Source of the DNA: Macrostomum hystrix | Taxonomy: Eukaryota; Platyhelminthes; Macrostomidae | Reading direction: 5' to 3' | Assembly (NCBI GenBank): GCA_950097015.1 | Contig: CATNEN010000029.1 | Coordinates: 7,211,501 to 7,275,500, forward strand | Length of the DNA stretch: 64,000 nt | Shown here: positions 1-11,147 of the stretch, one piece after another | Numbering within the stretch: position 1 is the first letter of the stretch | Layout: each line of letters starts with the position of its first letter | Notes under the pieces: model-generated | The model's input: the letters and a program-made list of their open reading frames with translations, nothing else | Told to the model about the DNA's origin: nothing | The model's database searches: none | Program-made: the position numbers and the translations under genes

Positions 1-221
1 AAAAACTCGCTTTGTAAATTTAGTTAATTCTAGCGATATTTAGGCATGAAGGGTGTTGTTAAGGGGGCAGTCTCACCAAGTCCAAAGTAACGGTTGAGGG
101 TGGGATTAGTTAATCCTATTTACTTTATATAGTCCATGCTATATACCAACAAAGGATTTAGTAGGGCGGCAGGATTAGCTAGTCTTGTATACTAAAATCT
201 AAATCACTCAAGGCTTCTCAC
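1..221. other. Intron of TMEM145-like gene cut by window edge
   Basis: The donor at 216-221 (minus) opens an intron that reaches the window edge. I see no further coding exon in it. Confidence 0.5.
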
Positions 222-748
222 CTGAGAGGTCTTGACATGATAAGGAAAACACGGATTGCCAATGGCCGGCCAAGCCAGCAGCAGGAAGCACAGGTGGGCG
301 GCTAGCAGCAGCGCCAGGTCGATGATGGCACCGACACGGGCCCGCATAAAGGCCGGTACCCAGGCAGCGCAGACGGCCGCCCCGGCTGGCAGGCAGAGCT
401 GCCAGACGCCGTACACAGCCAGCAGGGGCGCGTAGAACGCCCGCTTGGCCCGGTGCCTGGCCAGGGTGCGACCGGCGCAGCTGGCGAAGGCCAGACAAGC
501 GGCCAGTTGCAGGCCGATAAGACAGTAGCCGGGCAGGCTGGACCAGCGCCAATAGACCAGGCCCGGGTCAGCGGAGACGGCTTCCACAGCGAATAGGGCG
601 GCATGCCCGGCGGCTAGGGCAGTCAGGAGCGCGGAGGTGAGCGCGGTAGCCCAGGCTGGCAGGCGGCCGCAGGTCACAGAGTAGCCGAGGCTTAGAAGTA
701 GCACCAGCAGCTGCTGGGCGAGGGTCCCGCCAGACTGCAGGGCGGCGG
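222..748 (-). CDS. TMEM145: TMEM145-like exon 8 (TM3-TM7)
   Basis: A GC-rich 527-nt exon with five hydrophobic segments (TM3 to TM7). GYCLIGLQLAACLAF and FYAPLLAVYGVWQL lie in TM5 and TM6, and NPCFPYHVKTSQ follows TM7. It starts after TTCAG (phase 1 joins exactly with exon 7) and ends CAG|GTGAGA, so the few apparent codons after 222 are intron. Confidence 0.9.
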
Positions 749-3700
749 CTGAACGGAAACAGTTTTTTTTGCTTTTTATTGAGGACAAATAAAAGACAAT
801 GAAATTCAAGAGCTAAAAAATCATTCAAAATTAAATGCATTTCAATCTAAGAAAGAATCGGAAAAACATTTCTGTAACATATTATAGAGATCTAGAGATA
901 TAGGGATTTTTTACAGAAGCTATCCCATATTTATAAAAACACCAACATCCTAACCGTCGCAAGAACAGCGGTATAAATCACATCCGTTAATAAGGTGAGG
1001 ATTACGATCAGAAAGCTTGGACAATCTTTTCCTGGGTACGAATCTGAATAAGGTTAGATAATCCTGGATTTTGTGAACATCGTTTACTTGTACAGAAAAG
1101 GAATTGTCAGATTCTTAACAGAACGCACAAGTAATCAAGGATGAAGGGTTGAAGCAAATGAAAAAGAAAAGGCATAAGAGGTCATAAAAACAAAACTAGG
1201 ACAATTATATCCCCCAACAGTGACCTGACAAAACAAGGTGACGCAGTCTTCTGGTCTAAAAGCATAACAATTAACACCAAAGCACACAGGAAGCTTTGAA
1301 TATATCTATACAAACAAGTACAGATAGCTACTTACACAAGTAGTATAATCCGACCGATTTAACACCGGTGGTGCCGTAGTTCAAGTAGGTAACGCAGCAG
1401 AGAAACGTAGACAGTAGGGTAAGGCTGAGCGATAGCATGTAGATCTTATAGGTGCTGTGCAGTAGCTGTTTTCTGCGCAGACAAACTAGCGAGGAATGAA
1501 GATAGTAGGAACACCCAATTACTTAGTAACCCATTTATGGATATCGTTATTATTGCAAGCGCATCACTTACCAGCAACCAAGATAGCCAGTATTAGCAGG
1601 AAAAGTTGCATAATAAAAAACGCTATGTTAAATTCTAGAATATCTGAAAATGAAAAATACGTAAGAAGTGTTTCAATTCGTAGGTATCTCATTGTAAGTT
1701 AATTGAGAGTGTGCATGTAGGTGGAGTGCCAGATGAGGAGGTGGAGTGCCAGATGAGGAGGTGGAGTGCCAGATGAGGAGGTGGAGTGCCAGAAGAGGAG
1801 GTGGAGTGCCAGAAGAGGAGGTGGAGTGCCAGAAGAGGAGGTGGAGTGCCAGGAGAGGAGCTGGAGTGCCAGATGAGGAGGTGGAGTGCCAGAAGAGGAG
1901 GTGGAGTGCCAGAAGAGGAGGTGGAGTGCCAGAAGAGGAGGTGGAGTGCCAGAAGTGGAGGTGGAGTGCCAGGAGAGGAGCTGGAGTGCCAGATGAGGAG
2001 GTGGAGTGCCAGAAGAGGAGGTGGAGTGCCAGATGAGGAGGTGGAGTGCCAGAAGAGGAGGTGGAGTGCCAGAAGAGGAGGTGGAGTGCCAGAAGAGGAG
2101 GTGGAGTGCCAGAAGAGGAGCTGGAGTGCCAGGAGAGGAGGTGGAGTGCCAGGAGAGGAGGTGGAGTGCCCGAAAAGGAGGTGGAGTGCCAGGAAAGGAA
2201 TTTGAAGTGCCAGGAAAGGTGGAGTGCCAGGAAAGGATGTGGAGTGCCAGGAAAGGATCTGAAGTGCCAGGAGAGGAGGTGGAGTGCCCGGAAAGGAGGT
2301 GGAGTGCCAGGAAAGGCGGTGGAGTGCCAGGAAAGGATGTGGAGTGCCCGGAAAGGAGGTGGAGTGCCAGGAAAGGCGGTGGAGTGCCAGGAAAGGATGT
2401 GGAGTGCCCGGAAAGGAGTTGGAGTGCCAGGAGAGGAGGTGGAGTGCCAGGAGAGGAGGTGGAGTGCCAGAAGAGGAGGTGGAGTGCCAGGAGATGAGGT
2501 GGAATGCTAGGAGAGCAAGTGGAGTTTCAAAAGATGCATTACGTGTGAAGATAAGATGAAGTTCATAGTTAAACTTACACATCTCATCGGCAGAGAAGTG
2601 CTCTCTAAACAGGTTGCCTTTGTCGCTGTTTCGCATCCACATTTCGTATTCAATTAAGAGGCCCTATAATTACAAAAATACACAGTTTACGAAGGATAAC
2701 AGTTGATCTACCAGGTTATTCCCGAGGGAGACAAGATTCTCGAGTGGGGGTAGAATTAGCTAGTCACGGATACTAATCTTTTAAGAGACTAGATATTACC
2801 AGTGAGGTAATTTCCGTCTGTTTCTACTCCCAAAGCATTTGGGAATTCTATTTAAAAATCTGGCGCTGACAAGAATTTGGAATAGCTAAAAGCTTTACAT
2901 AAAAATACGGCAAACTCACTCCTCTAGCGCCACAGTTTGAGACGACCAAATACCACCAACGAGGTCGAGCAGAGTTGAAGCTGAACGGCTGCGAGTGGCA
3001 CTGAATCTGCGTACCATTGCCTGCTGTCTTGCAAGACAGGCCGGGAATATCGCCACCCGGTTTTAGCCGGAACAATTGAAGGTCATTGGCGTTCAGCTTG
3101 CTCTCCTTCTCAGCGCATGTCTGTTTATGTTTGGGATGACGAAATTTGTTCATTTCATTAATCGGGTGGTTCATAAATCAGGTTAAAAATTCTGAATTAC
3201 ATATTGCTTTGTGCATCACATGTATCTTACCAAATCAGTTTTATAGACACTTTCCCAAAAGCCACGTCGATCCCAGTACAGCAGCATGCTTTGGGTTAGA
3301 TAGGACTAAAATTGTTAAAATTAAGATAAAAGTGAATTCGCAAGTGGAAAATGTTGCAAATGAAAAAGTTATATTGTGGTTTTATAGGCAAACTCACCAC
3401 TGGGTATTTGATGTTGAATTGCAATGAGCCACTATTGGGCAAAAAGCAAAATTTTGAAAGAAACTGCCAGTCCTAAAAAATAAAAGTTTGTGGTTAAAAT
3501 CAAGCAAAAATACCTTAAAAATAATTGTTTTCTTATTTTTATTGCTTTACTTCACTTTAAATGTTAACTATTGTGTTTCTATGCTTGGATTTCTCATGAA
3601 CAGAAAGCATTTATTATATTATTGCCCTTACTATAAAATGAAAAAAGAATATAAACAATCTGCAAACAATATGTTACCAAACACAATGCCTATTGATTTA

Positions 3701-6580
3701 CTTAGATTAAATGTAAGCTCACAATGAAAGGCATTATAACTTTTATGTTCAAAATGTTATATTAGTCACTCTGGACATCATTTTTTGTATTTACATATTT
3801 ATATCCAACTATACAAAATATTGTTCTGAAAAATGTGTACGTAGCTATAATTTAAAAAATGTAATCATTTTTTACAATTAGACTTTTACCTGTTCAACAA
3901 GCTTAATAGAAATAAATGATTTATAGGGAAAAGTCAAGAAACACCGATACAAAAAAAACATTTTTTCTTTTAAAAACTATATATGTATCAACCCCTAGAT
4001 CATGTTATGTGCCAAGTGATGATTCTAAATTAGATTTTGATTTTTTTAATTTTATTATTAAGTTTACTTTTTTAATTGTGCTGCAAAAAGACAGTTTAAA
4101 ATTTCATTATCTATAATTTGAGTAGGATCTCATGCTAGGTGAGACTTTGCATATTTTGCCGGGACTCTGCAATCACATATCTAATATGAATCCAACAAAT
4201 TTGCTAATACCCAAGTGGACCAGACTTTGAGTATAGGTAGGAATCACAGCTAGTTGTGGGTCAGTGGTACCCTGCAACTTACTAATTCTGTATTCCTTAA
4301 TACATATAATAATCAAACCCACTGGCTATCAGGCTTAAACTGTGCATAGGGTCTTATCAGGTTCTGATCATCCACATGTGTAGTTCTTCAATTTGAAGAG
4401 CTACAGCTTATTAATTTTTTAGTCTGTCAGCCACTTGTAAAGAGTGTAGTAAGAAGGTCCTGAGAGGCCAAGATCCCAAGAAGCCATCTAACAGTGGAAT
4501 TTCGCTGCACTTCCGCAACCAATTACTTTCTAGCATGCTATGTACAACTTAAACTCACATGAAAAAAAATTAAAACCAAGTTTTCTACCTTTTTTGTTAT
4601 TACAATTAGTTAATGTTTTGTTCATTTGGTGTCATCAGAAGTTGAAATTTAGTTGTCCATTTAGATTTTGTTTTAAAACTTGTCAAAAATTTTGAGTTTC
4701 ATTTTTAACTCTGAAAAAAAAACAAATTTGAATCATCACTACATGTGCTTATCAAATTTGCCATTTTTATCTGTGATAATCATTATAAATCTAAATTTAT
4801 CCAGTGTATTTTTAGTATTTAATATTTAGAAGCACATACAACACAATAATTATATACTAGGCTAGGACAGGTTATGTAGCCATAGACAAATGGCAATACC
4901 ATAATGAAATAAGCTAACACATTTTTGCATTTTGATAGAATCTAGTGGAAGTGGATATTGAAATAACCAAGAATAATTTATAATATACTCATAGCTTGCC
5001 AGTGAGAAACAATTGGAATTTTGTTTTTTCGGCTATTATTAGTTATTGTCTAACCTTAGGAAACTTTGTCTACCTCAGAATTCTCCTTGAATTCCAACCT
5101 GATAATTGCAACTAATATCAACTAAGTATACCTGGTAAAGTTTGAGTCACATTTTAGTCACTATTGCTTGATTTTAAGAGCTCACTTCTGGTCAGAGGAT
5201 TAAGCCTTGAATTCTGCCTCATTTGTTTCTTGTTTAGTAATACAATGGTCAATAATAATATTGACTAAAATGCATAATGGCATTATGTGACAAACATTAC
5301 CAAGTATACTTAGACGATATTACAATTATGGAGTCAGAATTTGAGGTGGAATCCTTCAATTGGAAATGAGCTCTCAAAATCAATCAATTGTGACTAAAAT
5401 TCATTTTGACATCATGTGTCAAAATTTAATAGGTATACTTAATTTATAAAAGTTATAATTAGGGCCTAACAAGTGAGAATTTGAAGTGGAATCCTCCACC
5501 TTGATATGTGTTTACATTTCAGGGTAGAATTCAAGGTGGAGATTTCAAATGCAGACAAAGTTTCTAAGACTAAGGTTCTTGACTAGGCCCTATCATATCA
5601 AACATTCTAGGTCCTATATGATAGATAAATTGGTTTAAAATATTAAAGTAAACAACTTCCTATGTTAAAACAGGCAGACAAATAGAGACACTTAATTATC
5701 CAAAGTGCCACTGCCACTGGCACTGCAGACAGTAGTGCTGCAGATCTGAAATATCATAGGCATTTTGTTTTATAAAATGTAAAAGAAAAAGAAAAATGCA
5801 TTTCTGTTGAATATTTGCCTTAGTATAATATAATTAAACTTTTAATATAATATTAAAATAAACTTTTTATATTTAGCTAATCATATACGCCATGACTAGG
5901 GACATGGCGGCTGTGTCCCTAGCTCTGTGTATGGGGACACGGGGGCCGTGTTCCTAGTAATCTACCACTCACATGCCTGGGGGCACGGCGGTTGTCTATG
6001 AACAATGGGCTTTAAATGCAACATGATTCGATACATGTACGTAGGTAGCTCGAACGTTGCCGGTAGTGTCCGTAAAGATGGTCAAATATTGTGTCAATCA
6101 ATCTTTTCCAATAGGCCTATACTAAAACTCACAAGTATATACTGTGTCGTGGATCCAAGTTTGTCTTTTTGTCAAATAGGCTGTTTCTTCACTTACAATT
6201 TTCGCCCAAATCTATTTATCCCCCCTTTTCAAAATCCTAGTTTCGCCACTGCATGTAAAAAGGCTGTCAGCCAAGGAATTAAGGCGGCCCTTGATGATAA
6301 TGCATGCATGCAGTATACTTAGCAGCATGCTGCCATGGCTCTAGGCACAGAGTAGCGCGGTTGCTAGGGACACGGCGGTCATGTCCTTAGACATAGAGTT
6401 AGAGGCACAGCCGCCGTGTCCCTAGTCATGGCGAATCATATAAAGGTATAATATCAAGATTACAGTTCAAAACTGGAAATTACTTACACTGTCTGATCTT
6501 AATATACCACTGATATGTTTTCCATTAGCAAACGTTACCAACACTAATAAAACACTTATTACTTCAAGAATTCTGTACAT
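222..6580 (-). CDS. TMEM145: TMEM145-like seven-TM protein (GOST family), spliced, 3' end outside window
   Basis: I assembled this gene from eight minus-strand exons: 6580-6488, 3472-3398, 3305-3231, 3120-2920, 2663-2579, 1643-1572, 1485-1336 and 748-222. All junctions are GT-AG and all phases join (426 codons so far). The product has a signal peptide, a cysteine-containing lumenal domain, then seven hydrophobic segments. Family marks seen are DWQFLSKFCFL in the lumenal domain, ARPRWWY, HFSADEMYILE just before TM1, QLLHSTYK before TM2, GYCLIGLQ in TM5 and NPCFPYHVKTSQ after TM7. These match my knowledge of TMEM145 and its relative GPR180, predicted Golgi/secretory-pathway seven-TM proteins of poorly known function. 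The last exon found ends at a donor (CAG|GTGAGA), so a tail exon lies beyond position 1. Intron 1 (3 kb) holds transposons; intron 5 holds a 20-bp minisatellite. Confidence 0.9.
749..1335. other. Intron 7 of TMEM145-like gene
   Basis: AT-rich unique-looking sequence between exon 8 and exon 7, with no coding or repeat structure that I can see. Confidence 0.6.
1336..1485 (-). CDS. TMEM145: TMEM145-like exon 7 (TM2)
   Basis: A 150-nt exon starting after CGCTAG and ending at GTAAGT. It encodes CLRRKQLLHSTYKIYML, the conserved loop before TM2, then a hydrophobic helix and GTTGVKSVGLYYL. Confidence 0.87.
1572..1643 (-). CDS. TMEM145: TMEM145-like exon 6 (TM1)
   Basis: A 72-nt exon between TTTTCAG and GTAAGT. 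Joined to exon 5 it reads HFSADEM-YILEFN and then a hydrophobic helix (IAFFIMQLFLLILAILVAG). An alternative acceptor at TTCTAG (1634-1639) would create a stop at the junction, which supports the chosen one. Confidence 0.85.
1721..2522 (+). repeat. Minisatellite, 20-bp unit, in TMEM145 intron 5
   Basis: About 40 copies of gtggagtgccagaagaggag with variants (agatgaggag, aggagaggag, aggaaaggcg). Because 20 is not a multiple of 3, all three frames can stay open, which yields several spurious Arg/Glu/Trp-rich frames on the plus strand and a Leu/His/Ser/Pro-rich frame on the minus strand. Confidence 0.95.
2579..2663 (-). CDS. TMEM145: TMEM145-like exon 5
   Basis: An 85-nt exon encoding GLLIEYEMWMRNS and, at its end, FREHFSADEM. 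HFSADE is the signature just before the first membrane helix. The donor GTAAGT is close to perfect. The open frame continues into the downstream minisatellite only by chance. Confidence 0.88.
2920..3120 (-). CDS. TMEM145: TMEM145-like exon 4
   Basis: A 201-nt exon (67 codons, phase 0/0) with three family landmarks: TCAEKESKL at its start, paired cysteines in the middle, and ARPRWWYLVVSNCG near its end. The donor is GTGAGT; the acceptor is AAACAG at 3121-3126. Confidence 0.88.
3231..3305 (-). CDS. TMEM145: TMEM145-like exon 3
   Basis: A 75-nt exon, phase 0 on both sides (TTTTAG acceptor, GTAAGA donor). It encodes SYLTQSMLLYWDRRGFWESV followed by YKTDL, matching the family's LLY-W-VY pattern. 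The intron before it is only 92 bp. Confidence 0.85.
3398..3472 (-). CDS. TMEM145: TMEM145-like exon 2
   Basis: A 75-nt exon, phase 0 on both sides, preceded by a T-rich TTTTTTAG acceptor and followed by GTGAGT. It encodes DWQFLSKFCFLPNSGS and then LQFNIKYPV, the most conserved part of the lumenal domain of the family. Confidence 0.85.
5045..5590. repeat. Degenerate fold-back (imperfect inverted repeat)
   Basis: The arm starting near 5052 (accttaggaaactttgtcta) recurs inverted near 5555-5575 (cagacaaagtttctaagact). Further inside, the segment with aagtatacct at about 5125 matches aggtatactt at about 5430 inverted. A second, direct copy of the inner segment lies near 5300. The boundaries are approximate; it may be an old MITE. 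Confidence 0.5.
5888..6433. mobile_element. MITE with 9-bp target duplication (Mutator-like)
   Basis: The element starts CGCCATGACTAGGGACA and its other end, read inverted, starts CGCCATGACTAGGGACA as well; the terminal inverted repeats continue for about 28 bp with one mismatch. It is flanked on both sides by the direct repeat aatcatata (5879-5887 and 6434-6442). A 9-bp target duplication is typical of Mutator-like elements. Several GC-rich copies of a ggacacggcgg motif lie inside both ends. There is no transposase, so the element is non-autonomous; the open frame inside (6005-6322) looks like chance. Confidence 0.8.
6488..6580 (-). CDS. TMEM145: TMEM145-like exon 1 (start and signal peptide)
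   Basis: The ATG at 6580-6578 opens 31 codons that begin MYRILEVISVLLVLVTFANG, a typical signal peptide, followed by KHISGILRSDS. The exon ends at a GTAAGT donor in phase 0. The short lumenal start after the signal peptide resembles the mature start of TMEM145. Confidence 0.8.
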
Positions 6581-7952
6581 TTTCAGGTTATTTCAGTTTA
6601 GCCTAGGTATTTAATTCAGTTCAACTACGACTAACGCCAATGGACAAGGACTAAAATAGTAAAATATGTGAAACAAGTCAACCTAGTGAGCTCGAGTCCA
6701 AGAAACCATAACAAAACAAATTAATCTCAAAAGTGCTTTAAATCTAAATAAGAAACATAAACAAAAAATGTATTGGAAATATACAAGCTCGGTGTAATCG
6801 ATTCTTACATTTACTTAGTCTTAGAGTATGAGACATTTCCATTATTTCGTGCTTTTTACTATAGTTAAATTTTCGAACTAATTTAAGTAAGGTAAAACAA
6901 CAGGGCATCATAAACTATAAAATAACAAAAACACAAATCCCTAGAAAGTATTTTTTTACTTTAAAAAATTGATACAAAATAACATTAAGAAAAAAGTAGT
7001 CTTTTTTCTATATAACTTATATATGTTTAATTTTACTTTCTTGATTCTGTGGCGCGCGACGCGGCTCGAAGACATTAAATACAATAGTGAGCTGCACTCA
7101 AAGTGTAAGGTGAGTGACTGGGGTGGGGTGATATTCATTATGTGAGGCAGACTGTGTGAGACAGATAGATCTAGATATGTCAACTTCAAAGAATTTAAAA
7201 GATAATAGCCTTTTTTGCTAATACGTTCTCGAACAAGAAAAAATATACAGTTTCTATAACCAACAAAAACAGCCAGTAGAATAATTAAATTTAAAAGTAT
7301 TAAATTAGTTTTCGCTGATTGTCAATTATTGCTAAAGGCAGTTATTAGCTGCATTTTATACTGCTCCAAAACACGATATAAAATGTTGATAAAACTGATA
7401 AAGCTCAGCTAGGCCTAGTTTTTTTATTCTTACTTGTGTAAAGTTAGTTTTGCTAATAGAAATTGTTTTCTATTTTTTCCAATGTAAACAATATAATAAA
7501 TGTACTAGATCTGATGTAATTTTACATGAATATACACTAACAATAGCTACTGTTGTTCTAGTAAAGTTAGAAGAGTTTTAGTTACCCTCAGCCTAATTGG
7601 GCAAATATCCTTAGCATTTGGTGGACACCCTATCAAGCAAGCAGCTATGGGGCAACCTTTTTTGATCCCTAATGTACAGGATAATTGGCACCCAATAGAT
7701 TTTCTTTTAGCTTGCAGGACTAGGCCTATCCAGATAGGCCCTCATTCACTCCAATAAATAGGTCTATGAATTTGTACCATGGGCAATCCTTCAGTTTCCC
7801 ACTAAATTATTTGAACCCATTTTTTAACTTTTCAGAGTCTAACAAGCTCACAGAGTTCTTGCTAGAGTTCACAGAGTTCTACACAGGGTAGTGGTATGTT
7901 ATCCAGTAGAGGACATCAATAACAGGGATGATAGATTAAGGTGCTAGAGGTT
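6581..7952. other. Intergenic, upstream of TMEM145-like gene
   Basis: Probable promoter side of the TMEM145-like gene. It is AT-rich apart from a short CpG-rich patch at about 7050-7075 (ggcgcgcgacgcgg), which could mark a promoter or 5' UTR exon. From about 7630 it contains a diverged copy of a segment repeated near 9045. Confidence 0.4.
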
Positions 7953-8401
7953 GGCTAGCCGGTCCCAGGTCATTTCGGTGACAAGACATTTCGGTGACAG
8001 TCATTTCGGTGACAGAATTGGTCAGTTCAGTGACAACTATTTTTGCACCTAAATATGCTAAGAAAACTGCCTTCCACGATCCAGCAGATGCTTAAAGCCT
8101 GCACTCGCCTTGTCAATCCAAAATTGAAAATGATTATTATACACAATTAATTAGGAATGAATAACTATTGAAACTATTGACTACTCATTAAATAATTTAA
8201 TAATTTAACTAATATAAAGTAATACCTAGACTTAAACAGAGCAATGCAGCTTCTTATTAATACTTTTAGCATTATTTAATTAATATTTTATGCATGTAAA
8301 TAGTTAAAATGGAAGGCTGTTATTTAGCATATTTAGGTGCAAAAATAGTTGTCACCAATCTGACCAATTGTGTCACCGAAATGACCTGGGACTGGCTAGC
8401 C
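7953..8401. mobile_element. Inverted-repeat MITE, about 450 bp
   Basis: The left end ggctagccggtcccaggtca and the inverted right end ggctagccagtcccaggtca match, and the repeats continue through catttcggtgaca. Further in, both arms carry gacaactatttttgcaccta. The left arm has a triplicated catttcggtgaca motif, the right arm a single one. The AT-rich centre has no coding sequence. The target duplication is unclear; a TA inside ggcTAgcc would fit a Tc1/mariner-type insertion. Confidence 0.75.
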
Positions 8402-10131
8402 ATATTAGCAGTAGCTGAAAAGTTCAAAAAGGGGTTTAAATAACTTAGAGTGAGTAACCGAAGGTTTGCCATACCATGTGCTTAAGCTGATAAGTTTGAA
8501 GCAAGTGTGGTTATTAATTTTTTTCTTTCCCTATATCCTATGGCTATCCACTATAGGCTTATAGTTTTTATAGCTATGCTGTAGTATAAATTAGCTAGGC
8601 TTAGATGTCATTTTGGAACATGAATAGTAGTATCTGCTATGTAGCTCTTAGGCCTATTCCTGATCTAAATTCTTACTCATCAATTTAGTTTTGCATTTAT
8701 ATTATTTAAGTAGGCCTATAAAATTTTTAGATCCTAGAATTTTCCTCAACTGGCCTACTAGTACAAAGTATAAGTTTTGGAAAGTTTGTCAACTGCCAGT
8801 GTATCCAGTGCACATTTTTCATTTCAGCCATTTCTGGCCAATCAGAAATATTCTGAATGTGGCAGTTGAAAAGAAAATTATCTACCTAGGAAAATGACTG
8901 GAATTTATTCATATATCTATTGGCTTTCTTGTGATATTTCAATTTTAATCCCCTACACTCAGTATTACTTCCACAAAGTGCCATAGAAAACAACTTCAAA
9001 TCTGTCATTTACCTAAAAATGTCTATCATGGTCTAGAAAGTTGTGGGCCAAACTTTTTTATCCCCAATCAATAGCATCAATTGGCATTCAATATAATTTC
9101 CTAAAGCTTGTAGGACTATCCAGATAGAGTCATTCAATCCAACAAATAGGTCTAAATATTTGTTAGACTTGTACCATATATATGCTTAAGCTGCTAAGTT
9201 CTGACCAAGTGAGGTTATTAACTTTTTTACATTTGCAGCCTAGACCCTATGTTGTCTAGAAAAGTTTGTCCTAAAAATTGCATTTTTGGGACATCCCTCA
9301 TAGTCATGTATTAGGGGCATAGCTCCCATTTGTAAATAATGTTATATAATCTGAGCCATGTTATAAATTAGCATTTTAAGCAAAAATGTGACACCTTTGT
9401 CCTAATGAGTATATGACAATTGAAATGAGGTAAATTGAATTGAATTGAAATGACAATTGAAGTTTCCATTGAAATGAGTATATCACACTGTGTAGCATTT
9501 TATCAGAAAAAACTTCTTTTAGAATCTTAAAAAAGTGTTTGAATCCTAAATGAATATAATTTATAATTTGTTTTTCATTCGTGAAGAGCAAAATTTTTTT
9601 CAGTTTTTGTTCCTATGTTTCTAAGCAAACTATTTTGAAACAATATACATGGTAGATTTTCTGAATCTGGACCATATTCTAATGTAATGTGTTGTTTTTT
9701 AGTATAAAAATGGTTAAGGGCAATTTCTTATAAGCCTGGTTGACAAACAAACAAAAAAGAAATGGATTGACTCCTGTATCCAATATTAAGTTAGTGTCCT
9801 TTTTATTTTTATTTACTATTATTTCACATTTCCAAATTGAAGTGAGTTTATAGCAAATAACTTTCATATACTTTCTTAACTTCCATAACTCGCATCTTTC
9901 ATTTGTTATTGATGCTGGGCAAATCATTTCAAAGACAAAAGTTGGTGTCTACTGGCTTGTACATATCCTGTTATAATTATCAGCATACAGTTTTTTCTTC
10001 AAGGGCACACGAAATTACGTGTCCATATCTTAACGTCAGCCAGAATCCAGAAAAATGTTGATCTCCTATTTACTCATTAAAAAAGTATCAATTCTATGGA
10101 TTCAATGATATCTTAACATCTCTTGTTGCAG
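8402..10131. other. Intergenic, AT-rich; diverged dispersed repeat
   Basis: About 9045-9260 resembles 7630-7800 and 8460-8560 (shared stretches around ccagatag, aaataggtct and tgcttaagctg). No coding exon was recognised. The non-coding 5' exon of the RPL29 gene must lie here if the acceptor at 10131 is real. Confidence 0.4.
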
Positions 10132-10171
10132 CTTTCTGCTTCCAGAAGCACAACCAACCAGCCCCAGAGCA

Positions 10172-10354
10172 ATGGCCAAGTCTAAGAACCACACCAATCA
10201 CAACCAGAACCGTAAGCACCATCGCAATGGCATCTACCGGCCAAAGAAGCAGCGTTACCCGTCGCTGAAGGGCGTCGATCCCAAGTTCTTGCGTAACATG
10301 CGCTTCGCCAAGAAGCACAACAAGAACGCCAAGCCTGTAGCTGCTGCTAAATAA
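10172..10354 (+). CDS. RPL29: 60S ribosomal protein L29 (eL29), proximal copy
   Basis: A complete 60-codon frame, [20 protein letters not shown] at the start, then [20 protein letters not shown] and an Ala/Lys tail. This is the classic eL29 sequence, a small basic protein of the large ribosomal subunit. The family is 50-160 residues; the short form is usual in invertebrates. The coding exon starts after a splice acceptor (tcttgttgcag at 10121-10131), with a 40-nt 5' UTR before the ATG, as in other animals where the first exon is non-coding. The expected poly(A) signals are changed to aataca (10433) and aataga (10462). Confidence 0.95.
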   Translation: MAKSKNHTNHNQNRKHHRNGIYRPKKQRYPSLKGVDPKFLRNMRFAKKHNKNAKPVAAAK

Positions 10355-10865
10355 ACTGTAGAAGCATGCGACTCTTGACTTACATTACATTGCTCTGTGC
10401 CATCACTGTGAAGTAAAAGATTTAATGCTGGAAATACATTGATTGTTGGCGTGAAGGATTGAATAGAATCGCATTGTTTCTTACGGTATTCTACTTGGAG
10501 CAAAAAATATAAATCCGAGTATCTTCTGTTTAACTTTATTATTCAAGCTTTTTCTCCGACGGAACATATTGAAGTACTTCAGTAAATTTGATGCTACTCA
10601 GATCCGTATCAACTAGCTATTACCCCAATATTATCCTTTAGCATCGACTAGACATGACCCCTAGCCTGCGGTATCTTCCAGCAACCAGTCATCTCCCCTA
10701 ATCCATCACTAATAACTACTGGCTACCCCGCTACATTTAGTCGGAGAAATTTGTAATCTCAATATCTATTGCACTCATTAGGTTGTAAAAGTTATTCACT
10801 GATACCCTACCATTCCCCTTTGCAGCTTTCTGCTTCCAGAAGCACAACCAACCAGCCCCAGAGCA

Positions 10866-11048
10866 ATGGCCAAGTCTAAGAACCACACCAATCACAACCA
10901 GAACCGTAAGCACCATCGCAATGGCATCTACCGGCCAAAGAAGCAGCGTTACCCGTCGCTAAAGGGCGTCGATCCCAAGTTCTTGCGTAACATGCGCTTC
11001 GCCAAGAAGCACAACAAGAACGCCAAGCCTGTAGCTGCTGCTAAATAA
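10866..11048 (+). CDS. RPL29: 60S ribosomal protein L29 (eL29), distal copy
   Basis: The same 60-residue protein as the copy 694 bp upstream; the two frames differ by one silent base (G at 10267, A at 10961). Similarity starts at the ttgcag acceptor and includes the whole 5' UTR part and the first ~30 bases of the 3' UTR; beyond that the UTRs diverge and the upstream flanks are unrelated. This copy keeps two canonical AATAAA signals (11113 and 11142). It could be a separate gene or an alternative last exon of a shared transcript. Confidence 0.95.
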   Translation: MAKSKNHTNHNQNRKHHRNGIYRPKKQRYPSLKGVDPKFLRNMRFAKKHNKNAKPVAAAK

Positions 11049-11112
11049 ACTGTAGAAGCATGCGACTCTTGACTTACATTGCTCTGTGCCATTTGAATGT
11101 GCATGAGCAGGA

Positions 11113-11147
11113 AATAAATCGATTGCTAGTGTGAAGGATTGAATAAA
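11113..11147 (+). promoter_or_regulatory. Poly(A) signals of distal RPL29 copy
   Basis: Two AATAAA hexamers (11113-11118, 11142-11147) lie 65-100 bases after the stop. The equivalent sites of the proximal copy read aataca and aataga, both weak variants. Confidence 0.7.

Larger units (their letters stand above)
3473..6487. other. Intron 1 of TMEM145-like gene (3 kb, AT-rich)
   Basis: An AT-rich intron. It holds an old imperfect inverted repeat (about 5045-5590) and a 546-bp MITE (5888-6433), annotated separately. I see nothing coding in the rest. Confidence 0.7.

Noticed and set aside
1689-2642. Long minus-strand frame of Leu/His/Ser/Pro-rich repeats, and plus-strand Arg/Glu/Trp-rich frames
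   Set aside because: They run through the 20-bp minisatellite. Only 2579-2663 (minus) is a real exon, of the TMEM145-like gene.
6005-6322. Plus-strand frame of 105 codons, possible transposase
   Set aside because: It lies inside the 546-bp MITE and shows no transposase motif.
10094-10503. Antisense frames over RPL29
   Set aside because: Shadows of the RPL29 frame; no family features.
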